Positions 55,417 through 63,857 of a stretch of 64,000 nucleotides of DNA are shown one piece after another. How positions within the stretch are numbered: position 1 is the stretch's first letter; each line of letters opens with the position of its first letter. Below the pieces are notes generated by a model. That model was not told where the DNA came from and searched no databases. It saw nothing but the letters and a program-made list of their open reading frames with translations. This DNA is from a marine actinobacterium PHSC20C1. GTDB taxonomy: Bacteria; Actinomycetota; Actinomycetes; Actinomycetales; Microbacteriaceae. Position numbers and translations under genes: made by a program. The stretch is taken from positions 1,403,411 through 1,467,410 of the forward strand of contig CH672415.1 in assembly GCA_000153145.1 (NCBI GenBank), read 5' to 3'.

Positions 55417-56150
55417 ACGCAATTCCCACCGAGAATGCAGTAGTCCATGTCAAGGGACTCACCGCTGGCTACCTTCCCGGAGTCGACATCCTCAACGACT
55501 GCAACCTGGTTGCGAACCCGGGAGAGCTCATCGGGATCATCGGGCCAAACGGCGCAGGCAAGTCGACACTGCTCAAGGCCATTTTCGGCCAAGTGCAAGT
55601 GCGCGGCGGGTCGATCTCGTTGAACGGTGACGACATCACAGGGCTGAAGGCAAACAAGCTCGTGGCTCGCGGCGTTGGTTTTGTGCCACAAAACAACAAT
55701 GTGTTCCCGAGCCTGACGATCGAAGAGAACCTGCAGATGGGGCTCTACCAGAACCCCAAGATCTATGACGAGCGCCTCGACTTTGTTGTCGGCATCTTCA
55801 GCGAACTCAAGTCGCGGCTCAAGCAGCGCGCTGGTTCGTTGTCTGGTGGTGAGCGTCAGATGGTTGCCATGTCGCGAGCGCTCATGATGGATCCGCACGT
55901 GCTTCTGCTCGATGAGCCGTCCGCTGGTTTGTCTCCGGTCAAGCAAGACGAAGCATTCATTCGTGTTTCGGAGATCAATAAGGCTGGCGTCACCACGATC
56001 ATGGTTGAGCAGAACGCTCGTCGCTGCCTGCAAATCTGTGACCGCGGCTACGTTCTCGACCAGGGCAAGGACGCCTACGAAGGAACCGGACGCGAGTTGC
56101 TGAATGACCCCAAGGTCATCGGGCTCTACCTCGGTACCCTAGGTACCTAG
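55413..56150 (+). CDS. livF: Branched-chain amino acid type ABC ATPase (LivF)
   Basis: 245 residues; GTG start overlapping the livG stop. Walker A GPNGAGKSTLLKAIFG, signature LSGGERQMVAMSRAL, Walker B VLLLDEPSAGLSPV, H-loop MVEQNARRCLQI. It completes the heterodimeric ATPase of the importer. A strong terminator follows within 20 bases. Confidence 0.96.
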   Translation: MNAIPTENAVVHVKGLTAGYLPGVDILNDCNLVANPGELIGIIGPNGAGKSTLLKAIFGQVQVRGGSISLNGDDITGLKANKLVARGVGFVPQNNNVFPSLTIEENLQMGLYQNPKIYDERLDFVVGIFSELKSRLKQRAGSLSGGERQMVAMSRALMMDPHVLLLDEPSAGLSPVKQDEAFIRVSEINKAGVTTIMVEQNARRCLQICDRGYVLDQGKDAYEGTGRELLNDPKVIGLYLGTLGT

Positions 56151-56167
56151 CAGCTCTCGCATAACCA

Positions 56168-56205
56168 CAAGGGCCCCGCTCAGATTCTTCTGAGCGGGGC
56201 CCTTG
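56168..56205 (+). terminator. Terminator of livHMGF
   Basis: CAAGGGCCCCGCTCAGA and TCTGAGCGGGGCCCTTG pair perfectly over 17 bases around a TTCT loop, just after the livF stop. Confidence 0.85.
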
Positions 56206-56477
56206 TGCGTGCGCGCTGGGCCTGCATCGTTGCGCAATCATTCACCTAGGCCGCTACGCGCCGATCTGACGGGTCGTTTTGGCCCAAACCGTCCTGAGAT
56301 GCATGCGAGAACATTCGGGCCCGCACGGCGCAACCTGATGCCGTTTCAGGTTTGCTTTCGAGTCATTGTCATTCGTGAATCTGATTCAGCCTCGGCGCTG
56401 AGATACGGCGCTCTCCACGGCCTGCTAAACCGCGCTCTCACACGGGCCGTTCGCTTGACTCTCTGCTTGACGCACGA
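56206..56477. other. Spacer between two terminators, no gene seen
   Basis: About 270 bases between the livF terminator and the terminator of the convergent binding-protein gene. A short open frame on the plus strand runs through the second terminator and lacks a ribosome-binding site, so it is not called. No RNA gene fold was recognised. Confidence 0.5.
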
Positions 56478-56510
56478 AAAAGGCCCCAACCCTTGCGGGT
56501 TAGGGCCTTT
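56478..56510. terminator. Terminator of the first binding-protein gene
   Basis: AAAGGCCC and GGGCCTTT arms plus inner AACCC/GGGTT around TTGC. On the minus strand the hairpin is followed by a T-run then CGTGCG; on the plus strand by CTCTT. Confidence 0.8.
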
Positions 56511-56544
56511 CTCTTAGCGAGTCTTAGCTCTTAGCGAGACTTAG
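56511..56544. repeat. 17-bp tandem duplication at a gene end
   Basis: CTCTTAGCGAGTCTTAG is followed at once by CTCTTAGCGAGACTTAG, one mismatch in 17. The second copy contains the stop codon (56541-56543) of the binding-protein gene, so the first copy lies in its 3' UTR. Confidence 0.75.
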
Positions 56545-57809
56545 AAAGCGCTGTAGGTGTTGTCTTCACCGTACTGGTAGATACCAACCTTGGCCTCGGT
56601 GGGGTCACCGAGTTCGTCGAAGGAGATCGGACCAGAAATGCCGTCGTAGTCAGCTACGCCGCCATCGTTGATGATTTGCGCGCAGTCGGCGAAGGTGGTG
56701 CACTTCTCGCCGTTACCCGAACCACCCGATACTTCTTGCAACTTCTCGGCGATTGCTGCGGAGTCGGTCGAACCGGCTGCGAGCGATGCGAGAGCGAGCA
56801 AGATAACCGAGTCGAAGGACTCTGCTGCATAGCTGAACTCGGTGAGCTCAGGCTGTCCGGACTCAACCCAGAAGTCGTTGACTGCTGACGTGAAGTCAGC
56901 AATCGTGTCGACACTTAGGCCGGGCAGTGTTCCCTTGGCGCCCTTGAGGGTTCCAGGAGCGAACTCGTCACCGAAGTTGGCAAGGTTGCCATCTACGAAG
57001 TAGAGGTTCTCTGCGGGGAAGCTGCTCACGATGCTCGGAAGCATGGTCGAAACTTCTTCGAAGGTGATCAGTGCGATCGCGTCAGGGTCAGCTGCAAGTA
57101 CTTCGCTGATCTGGGCGTCGAACGTGGTGTCACCGGTGTTGTAGGTGGGCTGTGAAACAACTTCACCACCGGCTGCTTCGAATGCTTCCTGCGTGAACTT
57201 GGCAAGGCCAGTTCCGTAGGAGTCATTAAGAACGATCATGCCGAGGGTCTCGTGACCGTCGCCAGCGATCAGGTTACCGAGAACCTCACCCTGGAGCACG
57301 TCGGAAGGAGCGGTACGGAAGTACAGGCCCTTGTCGTCGTAGTCCGTGAATGCGGCCGAGGTGTTTGCCGGCGAGAACTGAATTACTCCAGCGCCAACAA
57401 CCTGGTCAATGAACTGGAGCGAAACACCCGAGGATGCTGCACCAAGAATTGCGGAAACGTCTTCACCGAGCAAACGAGGGATTTCAGTCTCGTATGCCTT
57501 GTTGTCGGTGTCGCCGGAGTCACCCTGAATCAGATCGATCTGAATGCCTGCATCGGCTTCGTTGATCTGAGCTGCTGCGTATTCGGTACCAGCGATCTCG
57601 GGCGGGCCGAGGAATGCGAGGTTACCGGTTACGGGCAATGCCGTTCCGAGTTTCAGCGTGAGGTCGCCAGCGGGGCCAGAAGGTGTTTCCCCTCCGTCTG
57701 TTGCACAGCCAGCCAATACCAGTGCACTTGCACCGACGATTGCGAGACCGCTCAACAGGGTCCGCTTGGACCGTGATGGGGAGGCCGTAGCCTTCGCGAA
57801 TACGCTCAT
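56541..57809 (-). CDS. ABC transporter substrate-binding lipoprotein, Liv type, paralogue 1
   Basis: 422 residues from the ATG at 57809, with AAGGAG upstream; the frame to 57854 is not supported. Lipoprotein signal with lipobox LAGC near residue 34. The mature part is a type I periplasmic-binding fold (LKLGTALPVTGNLAFLGPPEIAG, AGVIQFSPANTSAAFTDYDDKGLYFRTAPS). It ends with the shared block DYDGISGPISFDELGDP...GIYQYGEDNTY. It presumably delivers an amino acid or related ligand to LivHMGF, whose operon is convergent. Confidence 0.93.
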   Translation of the reverse strand: MSVFAKATASPSRSKRTLLSGLAIVGASALVLAGCATDGGETPSGPAGDLTLKLGTALPVTGNLAFLGPPEIAGTEYAAAQINEADAGIQIDLIQGDSGDTDNKAYETEIPRLLGEDVSAILGAASSGVSLQFIDQVVGAGVIQFSPANTSAAFTDYDDKGLYFRTAPSDVLQGEVLGNLIAGDGHETLGMIVLNDSYGTGLAKFTQEAFEAAGGEVVSQPTYNTGDTTFDAQISEVLAADPDAIALITFEEVSTMLPSIVSSFPAENLYFVDGNLANFGDEFAPGTLKGAKGTLPGLSVDTIADFTSAVNDFWVESGQPELTEFSYAAESFDSVILLALASLAAGSTDSAAIAEKLQEVSGGSGNGEKCTTFADCAQIINDGGVADYDGISGPISFDELGDPTEAKVGIYQYGEDNTYSAF

Positions 57810-57981
57810 GTTGCTCCTTGCGTTTCGAATGTGTTCAGGAATCAAATGTGGCACTACGTTGTCACCACACCTGTCAAGCTATGCCCACCCGGGACTCCCG
57901 CACAATACGTGAGTACTACAGCCTTGTAACACTCTTCCGAATCGTTACCATTCGTAGACTCTTCGGAAACGCAGTTGTTAC

Positions 57982-59244
57982 TCAGTTAATTCGGGTGTAC
58001 ACGTTGTCGCTACCGTACTGGTAAACACCAATAATGGCGTCCTGCGGATCGCCATTGTCACTGAGGGTTATCGGGCCCGAAACACCGTCGTAATCTACGA
58101 TTCCGCCGGCGAGGATGATCTTTGCGGCGTCCGCAAAGTTAGTGACTACTTCACCTTCGCCAGTGCCACCGGATACCTCCTGCAGCTTGCTCGAGATAGC
58201 CTCACCGGAGATCTTCTGGGATGCCAATACCGCGAGACTCGCCAGAATCACGGCGTCGTAGCTCTCTGCCGCATAGCTGAAGTCCTTCAGGCTTGGGTTG
58301 ATCTCCAAGAGTCGGTCAGTGAAATCCGAGATCGTCGAAATGTTGAGTCCAGGCTGAGTCACGATGGAGCCAGTGAGGCTGCCTGCCGCGAACCCTGAGC
58401 TTCGTTTTCCCAGCGACAATCCGCTGAAGAAAAGCTGGTCGCCAGAGTACCCGGCAGCGATGAACGCTTTGGCGATCTTTTCTGCCTGCTTTGATCCCAG
58501 AATTGCAACAGCATCCGGCTTCGCAGCAATCGCTCTCTCGATAATCGCATCGAGATCAGTTGCCTTATCGTCGATGGTCTCTTGAGAGAGAATCTCGCCG
58601 CCTCCCCGCTGGAACGTCTCGCTTACTGCGCGAGGAAGAAGCGGACCGCACAGTACGTCCTCCGAAAGAATGGCAATTGAGCCGTCACTAACGCGCTCTG
58701 CCATTTCTGCGCCGAGCGCCGAGCCCTCGAGCGCGCATGACGGCGATGTTCGCCAGTACAGTTTGCTGTCGTCATAGTTCGAGAAGTCCGGCGAATCATT
58801 AGCCGGTGAAATTTCTACGACACCGGCCGCCGTGATCTTGTCGATCACCCGCTTGGAGATTCCGTTAGAGAGTCCACCAATAATCACCGTGGCACGAGCC
58901 GCGAGTAAATCGGCTGCTGCTTCCTCTGCCGTTGTGCCAGTGGAATCGCCTGAATCGCGAGTCTCGACATTAACCGTCAGGCGAGCATTTGCGTCGTTAA
59001 CGTCTTGAGACGCTAGAGCGATAGCGGCTGATACAGCCGGGCCAAACTTCTTGAGTGATCCAGACTCGGGCACCAATGCACCGATAGTGAGGGTCAAATC
59101 TTTGTGGGCGGGGGGCTTCTGCACTGGCTCTTCGACCGAGCATGCGCTCAGAACGAGAACCGCGGCAAGGACGCCCGCAATTGCCGTGAACCCGCGACGG
59201 GTCCGCAACGACGCGCGTGATCCAACGGGTATGGATGTCATCAC
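57982..59244 (-). CDS. ABC transporter substrate-binding lipoprotein, Liv type, paralogue 2
   Basis: 420 residues (ATG at 59244; a second ATG at 59241). Lipobox LSAC near residue 35. Same fold and clear similarity to paralogue 1 in ITAAGVVEISPANDSPDFSNYDDSKLYWRTSPS and in the end block VDYDGVSGPITLSDNGDP...GVYQYGSDNVYTR. Loop residues around the ligand pocket differ, so another ligand or affinity is likely. Separate gene with 172 bases to paralogue 1. Confidence 0.92.
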   Translation of the reverse strand: MMTSIPVGSRASLRTRRGFTAIAGVLAAVLVLSACSVEEPVQKPPAHKDLTLTIGALVPESGSLKKFGPAVSAAIALASQDVNDANARLTVNVETRDSGDSTGTTAEEAAADLLAARATVIIGGLSNGISKRVIDKITAAGVVEISPANDSPDFSNYDDSKLYWRTSPSCALEGSALGAEMAERVSDGSIAILSEDVLCGPLLPRAVSETFQRGGGEILSQETIDDKATDLDAIIERAIAAKPDAVAILGSKQAEKIAKAFIAAGYSGDQLFFSGLSLGKRSSGFAAGSLTGSIVTQPGLNISTISDFTDRLLEINPSLKDFSYAAESYDAVILASLAVLASQKISGEAISSKLQEVSGGTGEGEVVTNFADAAKIILAGGIVDYDGVSGPITLSDNGDPQDAIIGVYQYGSDNVYTRIN

Positions 59245-59371
59245 AGTCGCTCCTATCTGCCGCCCAGAACAGAAAGCGGCATTGATACGGTAGTGCGCAA
59301 TCTCGAAAAGACGAACTTAGCGCAGCAAATTAACGGTCAAAATAGTGCCCCCAATCCGGGCGGCACTCGAA

Positions 59372-60670
59372 CTAGCCGGCGACGGATCCACTCGTGAAGA
59401 CGAACTTGTTTTCGCCGTCGTACGTGTAATAGCCCCAGTATCCAGGCTCAATATTTCCGTCGGGCGTGAAGTTGACGGGTCCGGAAACGCCGTCATAGTC
59501 GATGTCGTTCGTCGTCTTCAGAACTTCGAGACATTCGGCGAAACTAAGACACTTGACGCCACCTTTTGAGACGTCATAAAGGGAACCAGCGATGGCCTCG
59601 CCGGCATCATCGCGAGCGACAATTGCCGCGAGCGCCGCGAGCATCGTGGCGTCATAGGCCTCAACCGAATACCGGTAGCTCGTGAGCTTTGAGTTTGTCG
59701 CCTTCAGCGTTGCGATGAACGCTTTGGATGGTTGCACGCCCTCGATGACGCCGCGCACGCTTTTCAGCGTGCCGTTCTTAAACGCCTGAGAATAGTCACC
59801 AGTGTTGAGGGAGGTCAGCCACAACTTCGAGCCTTTATAGCCAGCAGCAGAGACCTTCTCGATAGCTGCCTTTGTGGCTTTTTGCGCGTCATACGTCGAC
59901 CCGATAACCACAACATCAGGTGCAGCGGCTTTGAGGCTAGAAATGATCGAGTCGAAATTGGTTGTGGAGCTCGTGAAGACTTCGTCGGCTACGAGCTCGG
60001 CATCGAACCCGGCAAGCGCCTCGACGAAGGTGTCGTGCAAAGCCACACCCTGAGCATCCGCTATATATACAAAGGCAATTCGCTGGCGGACGACACCGCC
60101 AGCCAACACCTCAGCAAGTGCGTGCCCCTGCTGATCGTAGGCAGGAATCGTGCGAAAGAAGTAGCCGTCATCAAAGACTTCATCGAGGCTAGACAGAGTT
60201 GCCGCGGGAGATATCACCGGAATCTTGGCGTCGATCGCCAGCGGTATCGCTCGCTGAGCGAGCACTGACGATGACGGACCGATGACAACATCCACATCCT
60301 TCGAGACCAAAGTCTTGAACGAGCTCTCGAGCGTGGTCTTGTTCGCCTCCCCCGAGTTGGCACCGACGATTACGACGTCTTCGCCGCTAATGCCGCCAGC
60401 AGCATTGATCTCTTTCACCGCGGCAGCAACGCCCGCAGCCTGAGCCGCAGCGAGGAAGGAGAACGTTCCACTCGTCGGGAAGAGAGTTCCCACCGTCAAC
60501 ACGCCATCACCGGAAGGAATGACATCCGGTGTGGGGGTCGGCGTCGACGGTTGATCATACGTTGGAGCCGCCGTTGGAGCCGCGGTAGGAACTGGCGAAG
60601 AGCATGCTGCGAGAGCAACAGCAATCGTCGCAACAGCGACCAGACGCTGCGGGGCGCGAAACCTCGTCAT
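59372..60670 (-). CDS. ABC transporter substrate-binding lipoprotein, Liv type, paralogue 3
   Basis: 432 residues. Lipobox LAAC near residue 23, then a Pro/Thr-rich linker of about 30 residues and the binding fold (VLTVGTLFPTSGTFSFLAAAQAAG, PVISPAATLSSLDEVFDDGYFFRTIPA). Less like the other two in the middle, but ending in the same DYDGVSGPVNFTPDGNIEPGYWGYY block. Its initiating ATG is 57 bases from the RarD-like gene end. Ligand unknown. Confidence 0.92.
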   Translation of the reverse strand: MTRFRAPQRLVAVATIAVALAACSSPVPTAAPTAAPTYDQPSTPTPTPDVIPSGDGVLTVGTLFPTSGTFSFLAAAQAAGVAAAVKEINAAGGISGEDVVIVGANSGEANKTTLESSFKTLVSKDVDVVIGPSSSVLAQRAIPLAIDAKIPVISPAATLSSLDEVFDDGYFFRTIPAYDQQGHALAEVLAGGVVRQRIAFVYIADAQGVALHDTFVEALAGFDAELVADEVFTSSTTNFDSIISSLKAAAPDVVVIGSTYDAQKATKAAIEKVSAAGYKGSKLWLTSLNTGDYSQAFKNGTLKSVRGVIEGVQPSKAFIATLKATNSKLTSYRYSVEAYDATMLAALAAIVARDDAGEAIAGSLYDVSKGGVKCLSFAECLEVLKTTNDIDYDGVSGPVNFTPDGNIEPGYWGYYTYDGENKFVFTSGSVAG

Positions 60671-60727
60671 TGACTTGCCTCTCTAGATGCAGCGGTCTTC
60701 GGGCGACCACTCACCATCACAGGAATA

Positions 60728-61672
60728 CTACGGGGCGCCCGGGGCTTCTGCGGCAGAACCGAGTCGTGTACGAGATGAGTGACGGAACAAATCAAATGTC
60801 AAAATCGCCAATGCCACCCACACGATCGCGAAGCCCAACCAACGCTCCGGCGGCATGGCCTCCCGGAAAATGAAGACCCCAACAACGAGTTGGAGTATCG
60901 GGGCCAAGTACTGCGCGAGTCCCATGTAGGTAAGGGGCAGTCGTCGCGCTGCCGCAGCGAAAAGAATAAGTGGGATCGCGGTGATCGCGCCCAAACACAG
61001 GGTCAAAACCGTGTGCCCTGCACTCACGGTGCCAGCCGAAAGAACACCATTCGCGCTCAGCACGAGAAGAACAACAATCGCAATCGGGGTCAAGAACGCA
61101 GTCTCGACGGCCAAGCCGCCAAGAGCATCCGCCTTCGGTCCAACACTCTTCTTAACGAGGCCGTAGAGACCAAAACTGAAGGCTAGCCCCAGTGCGATCC
61201 ACGGGAAGCTGCCATAGCCAATCGCCAAAACAAGCACGGCGACCGCGCTGATCCCGAGCGCAATCCACTGCAGCGGACGCAACCGTTCGCGCAAGATAAC
61301 TACGCCAAGAAGAACCGTAACGATCGGATTGGTGAAGTATCCCAAGGACGCTTCAACAATGTGGCCGTTCAAACTTGCGTAAACATAGATCAACCAGTTG
61401 ACGACAACGAGGGCACCGGCAAGGCCAAGGCTCCAAAAAGTCTTACGATCCCGAATGATCGCCAAGACGCGAACATACCCCCGCGTCACCAAGAGCAGCG
61501 CAGCGCAGAAGACGAGCGACAAGACGATGCGCCAGGCGACAATCTCTATCGCCCCCGACTCTTTGAGGGAGAAGAACACGATTGGCATCGCGCCCCACAA
61601 GACGTAGGCAGATACTGCGAAACCGAGCCCGCTGGGTGAAACGCGGTCGGTCGCCTGGGTAGTCGTGGTCAC
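60728..61672 (-). CDS. rarD: RarD-like EamA transporter
   Basis: 314 residues with ten spans. The beginning GFAVSAYVLWGAMPIVFFSLKESGAIEIVAWRI and EASLGYFTNPIVTVLLGVVILRERLRPLQW are typical of RarD, and YMGLAQYLAPILQLVVGVFIFREAMPPERW closes the second repeat. RarD proteins were named for chloramphenicol sensitivity, but their substrate is not settled. The gene stands alone. Confidence 0.92.
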   Translation of the reverse strand: MTTTTQATDRVSPSGLGFAVSAYVLWGAMPIVFFSLKESGAIEIVAWRIVLSLVFCAALLLVTRGYVRVLAIIRDRKTFWSLGLAGALVVVNWLIYVYASLNGHIVEASLGYFTNPIVTVLLGVVILRERLRPLQWIALGISAVAVLVLAIGYGSFPWIALGLAFSFGLYGLVKKSVGPKADALGGLAVETAFLTPIAIVVLLVLSANGVLSAGTVSAGHTVLTLCLGAITAIPLILFAAAARRLPLTYMGLAQYLAPILQLVVGVFIFREAMPPERWLGFAIVWVALAILTFDLFRHSSRTRLGSAAEAPGAP

Positions 61673-61724
61673 TTGTAAATCTTAGGGCTGGAGTGCGCCA
61701 TCACTCGACATTCAGACAACACAA

Positions 61725-61750
61725 AAGCCCAGAGCCGAGGCCCTGGGCTT
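61725..61750 (-). terminator. groES terminator
   Basis: AAGCCCAG and CTGGGCTT arms around a 10-base loop. On the minus strand the hairpin is followed by TTGTGTTG, and it lies 47 bases beyond the groES stop. Confidence 0.65.
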
Positions 61751-61797
61751 GAGTGATGCCGAACGCTAATCTTTCGGCGAGGATTTGAGTATTCGCG

Positions 61798-62094
61798 TTA
61801 GCGAACTACCACAGCGAGTACGTCGCGAGCCGAGAGTACGAGCAAGTCGTCTCCGCCGTACTTCACCTCGGTTCCGCCGTACTTGGAGTAGATGACCTTA
61901 TCGCCTACGGCGATGTCGAGCGGCACGCGGTTTCCGTTGTCATCGATGCGACCCGGACCTACGGCGACTACTTCGCCCTCCTGGGGCTTCTCTTTCGCAG
62001 TGTCAGGAATGACGAGCCCAGACGCGGTGGTCTGTTCTGCATCTACCTGCTTGATAACAATGCGATCTTCGAGCGGCTTAATGGACACCGACAC
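61798..62094 (-). CDS. groS: Co-chaperonin GroES
   Basis: 98 residues from the GTG at 62094 with GAGG upstream; the frame up to 62154 lies inside the leader. Complete GroES fold: [27 protein letters not shown] (mobile loop near residue 25), [17 protein letters not shown] (roof loop), and [24 protein letters not shown]. It caps GroEL during protein folding. No groEL is adjacent: a terminator and the RarD-like gene follow, so groEL is elsewhere. Confidence 0.97.
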   Translation of the reverse strand: MSVSIKPLEDRIVIKQVDAEQTTASGLVIPDTAKEKPQEGEVVAVGPGRIDDNGNRVPLDIAVGDKVIYSKYGGTEVKYGGDDLLVLSARDVLAVVVR

Positions 62095-62122
62095 GTTTGA
62101 CCTCTTTCTGAAAGTACTTGGG

Positions 62123-62149
62123 TTGGCACACTCCCTGTAGGAGTGCCAG
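62123..62149 (-). promoter_or_regulatory. Degenerate CIRCE element in the groES leader
   Basis: TTGGCACAC-N9-GAGTGCCAG keeps the 9-9-9 layout of CIRCE with one change in each arm compared with the perfect copy upstream. It lies just downstream of the -10 box, so HrcA bound here would block elongation or initiation. Confidence 0.6.
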
Positions 62150-62153
62150 ATCA

Positions 62154-62182
62154 ACTATACGGCTTGGTTGGCACTCGATCAA
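62154..62182 (-). promoter_or_regulatory. groES promoter
   Basis: On the minus strand TTGATC (62182-62177), a 17-base spacer and TATAGT (62159-62154). The -35 box lies inside the perfect CIRCE element. Confidence 0.65.
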
Positions 62183-62194
62183 CGTGAGTGCCAA
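62168..62194 (-). promoter_or_regulatory. CIRCE element (HrcA operator)
   Basis: TTGGCACTC-N9-GAGTGCCAA, a perfect 9-base inverted repeat with the standard 9-base spacer, overlapping the -35 region of the groES promoter. HrcA binds CIRCE in heat-shock control. Confidence 0.92.
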
Positions 62195-62211
62195 TACGGA
62201 TACGGATACGG
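62194..62211. repeat. Three tandem ATACGG units
   Basis: ATACGG occurs three times in a row between the CIRCE element and the start of the divergent methyltransferase gene. A short tandem repeat in a promoter region; length change could alter spacing. Confidence 0.7.
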
Positions 62212-62218
62212 TTAGAGA

Positions 62219-63406
62219 ATGAATCAGAGCGAATTGCGCGAGCTGCTTTCGGCCGAAGGTCTTCGCTTGCTTGACTCCCTTCCCGTCTGGCACTCAAACG
62301 CAGAAATCGTGCGGACCGTCGCCGAACTGCGCAAAGCAGGACACAGTGCTGGACTCGTCGCCGCCGTGCTCAGTCAATCGAAATTGCGGGCAAAAGCGGC
62401 CGGAAAGTTCGGCCCATTCGCCGAACGGATGCTCTTCACTGAGGCCGGCCTCGAACAGGCAACACGGCTATCAGTTGCCGCACTGCACGCAGGTCGTTTC
62501 TCGAAAGCAGGCGTTACCTGGGTCGCAGACCTCGGCTGCGGAATCGGTGCGGATGCCCTCGCCATCGCCGGACTCAATCTCAGCGTCACCGCGGTGGAGA
62601 GAGACGAAACCACCGCAGCAGTTGCCAGCTACAACCTCGCCCCCTGGAACAACGCTCAAGTCGTCCACGGTGACGCAGAATCCGCAGACCTCACAGGTAT
62701 CGACGGTGTCTATCTCGACCCCGCACGACGAGACGCACGGGTGCGCCTGAGCAACCCTGCTGACTGGACGCCTTCGCTCGACTTTGCCTTCAGCTTGGCC
62801 GAACGCTATCCGACAGGAATCAAGCTCGGCCCAGGGATCGACCGTGATCTCATTCCGGCGCAGGCCGAAGCCCAGTGGGTCTCTGTTGGGCGTGAAGTCG
62901 TCGAGCTTGGGCTCTGGTTTGGTGACGTTGCGCGTCCAGGCATCGCGCGCGCGGCGCTCGTGATCGGCGATCATGGCGCGGCCGAGCTCACTGCGGCCGC
63001 TGACAGCGAAGACGAAGCCGCGGGAGAACTCGGACGCTACATCTACGAACCAGACGGCGCTGTCATCCGGGCGCGACTTATCGGGGACCTTGCCCGCCAA
63101 CTCAACGGCCGGATGCTCGACACCTCCATCGCCTATTTCAGCGCGGATGCCGCAGTCGCGACGCCCTTTGCCAGTTGCTTTGAGGTCGTGGCCGACTTCG
63201 CCCTGGATAAGCGTTCGCTCAAGAAGGAGCTTGCGACTCGCAAGATCGGCACTCTAGAAATCAAAAAGCGCGGGGTCGATATCGACCCCGCGACTTTTCG
63301 AACTTCTCTCTCGCTCAAGGGCGAGAATAGCGCAACGTTGATTCTGACGCGGGTTGCGGGAAAGCGCCGGGCGCTGCTCGCGCAACGCGTCACGCAAACC
63401 GCGTAA
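62219..63406 (+). CDS. Class I SAM-dependent methyltransferase with THUMP-like C-terminal domain
   Basis: 395 residues. Motif I of the SAM fold is VADLGCGIGADALAIAG near residue 101, followed by VTAVERDETTAAVA and GVYLDPARRDA near 160. A C-terminal THUMP-like region (about 320-390, RKIGTLEIKKRGVDIDPATF) suggests a nucleic acid substrate. Family members are annotated only generally. The gene is divergent from groES and shares its short upstream region. Confidence 0.85.
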   Translation: MNQSELRELLSAEGLRLLDSLPVWHSNAEIVRTVAELRKAGHSAGLVAAVLSQSKLRAKAAGKFGPFAERMLFTEAGLEQATRLSVAALHAGRFSKAGVTWVADLGCGIGADALAIAGLNLSVTAVERDETTAAVASYNLAPWNNAQVVHGDAESADLTGIDGVYLDPARRDARVRLSNPADWTPSLDFAFSLAERYPTGIKLGPGIDRDLIPAQAEAQWVSVGREVVELGLWFGDVARPGIARAALVIGDHGAAELTAAADSEDEAAGELGRYIYEPDGAVIRARLIGDLARQLNGRMLDTSIAYFSADAAVATPFASCFEVVADFALDKRSLKKELATRKIGTLEIKKRGVDIDPATFRTSLSLKGENSATLILTRVAGKRRALLAQRVTQTA

Positions 63407-63434
63407 GGCAAACGGTGCGGTGCTGAGCGGTTAG

Positions 63435-63857
63435 CTAGAACCCACCGCGGTAGTCGGCGCCCACTTCGCTGAAGCCAGCGAAGATCAACGCAAAGAATCC
63501 AATAATGAAGATTCCGGTGATGAGACCGATTGCTGCACTGACATACCCGGTAATGAGACCGGTGAGCCAGAAGGGACGAGCCAGGGGTTGCTTCTTCTGA
63601 GCCATGTGGCCCATAACGACTGCTGCAACACCCGGCAAGAAGCCGAACGCGACGAATGAGAGCATGATGCCCGAGATTCCGGTGACCATCGAAGCTATGG
63701 ACAAGCCCTGTGCCGGCCCAGCAGGGACGGGCGTGAACGGGGCTTGACCGGGCGTCGCCGGTGTTTCATAACCGGGGATCGGAGCGCCGCTGGGCGCGGA
63801 GTAAGGATCATTGGATGCCGGAGCAGCCGGCGCTGCCGTGGGCTCAACTGGAGGCAC
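63435..63857 (-). CDS. DUF4190 membrane protein with Pro/Ala-rich N-terminus, start uncertain
   Basis: 140 residues from the GTG at 63857. A Pro/Ala-rich cytoplasmic region to about residue 45 is followed by two spans (52-80, 97-130) with the DUF4190 pattern VVMGHMAQKKQPLARPFWLTGLITGY. Upstream the frame remains open to a TAA at 63990-63992 and still reads like protein (an AAQAPKAPKAPKAPTAPP run), but contains no ATG, GTG or TTG. The true start may thus be further right with a frame change, or the GTG may be real. Function unknown. Confidence 0.7.
   Translation of the reverse strand: MPPVEPTAAPAAPASNDPYSAPSGAPIPGYETPATPGQAPFTPVPAGPAQGLSIASMVTGISGIMLSFVAFGFLPGVAAVVMGHMAQKKQPLARPFWLTGLITGYVSAAIGLITGIFIIGFFALIFAGFSEVGADYRGGF

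Noticed and set aside
56203..56517. 104-codon open frame between livF and the binding-protein gene
   Set aside because: Runs through a terminator hairpin, has no ribosome-binding site and no familiar sequence.
57931..57968. Direct repeats ACTCTTCCGAA and ACTCTTCGGAA between binding-protein genes
   Set aside because: Only 11 bases with a mismatch, no promoter readable beside them; too weak to call a regulatory site.
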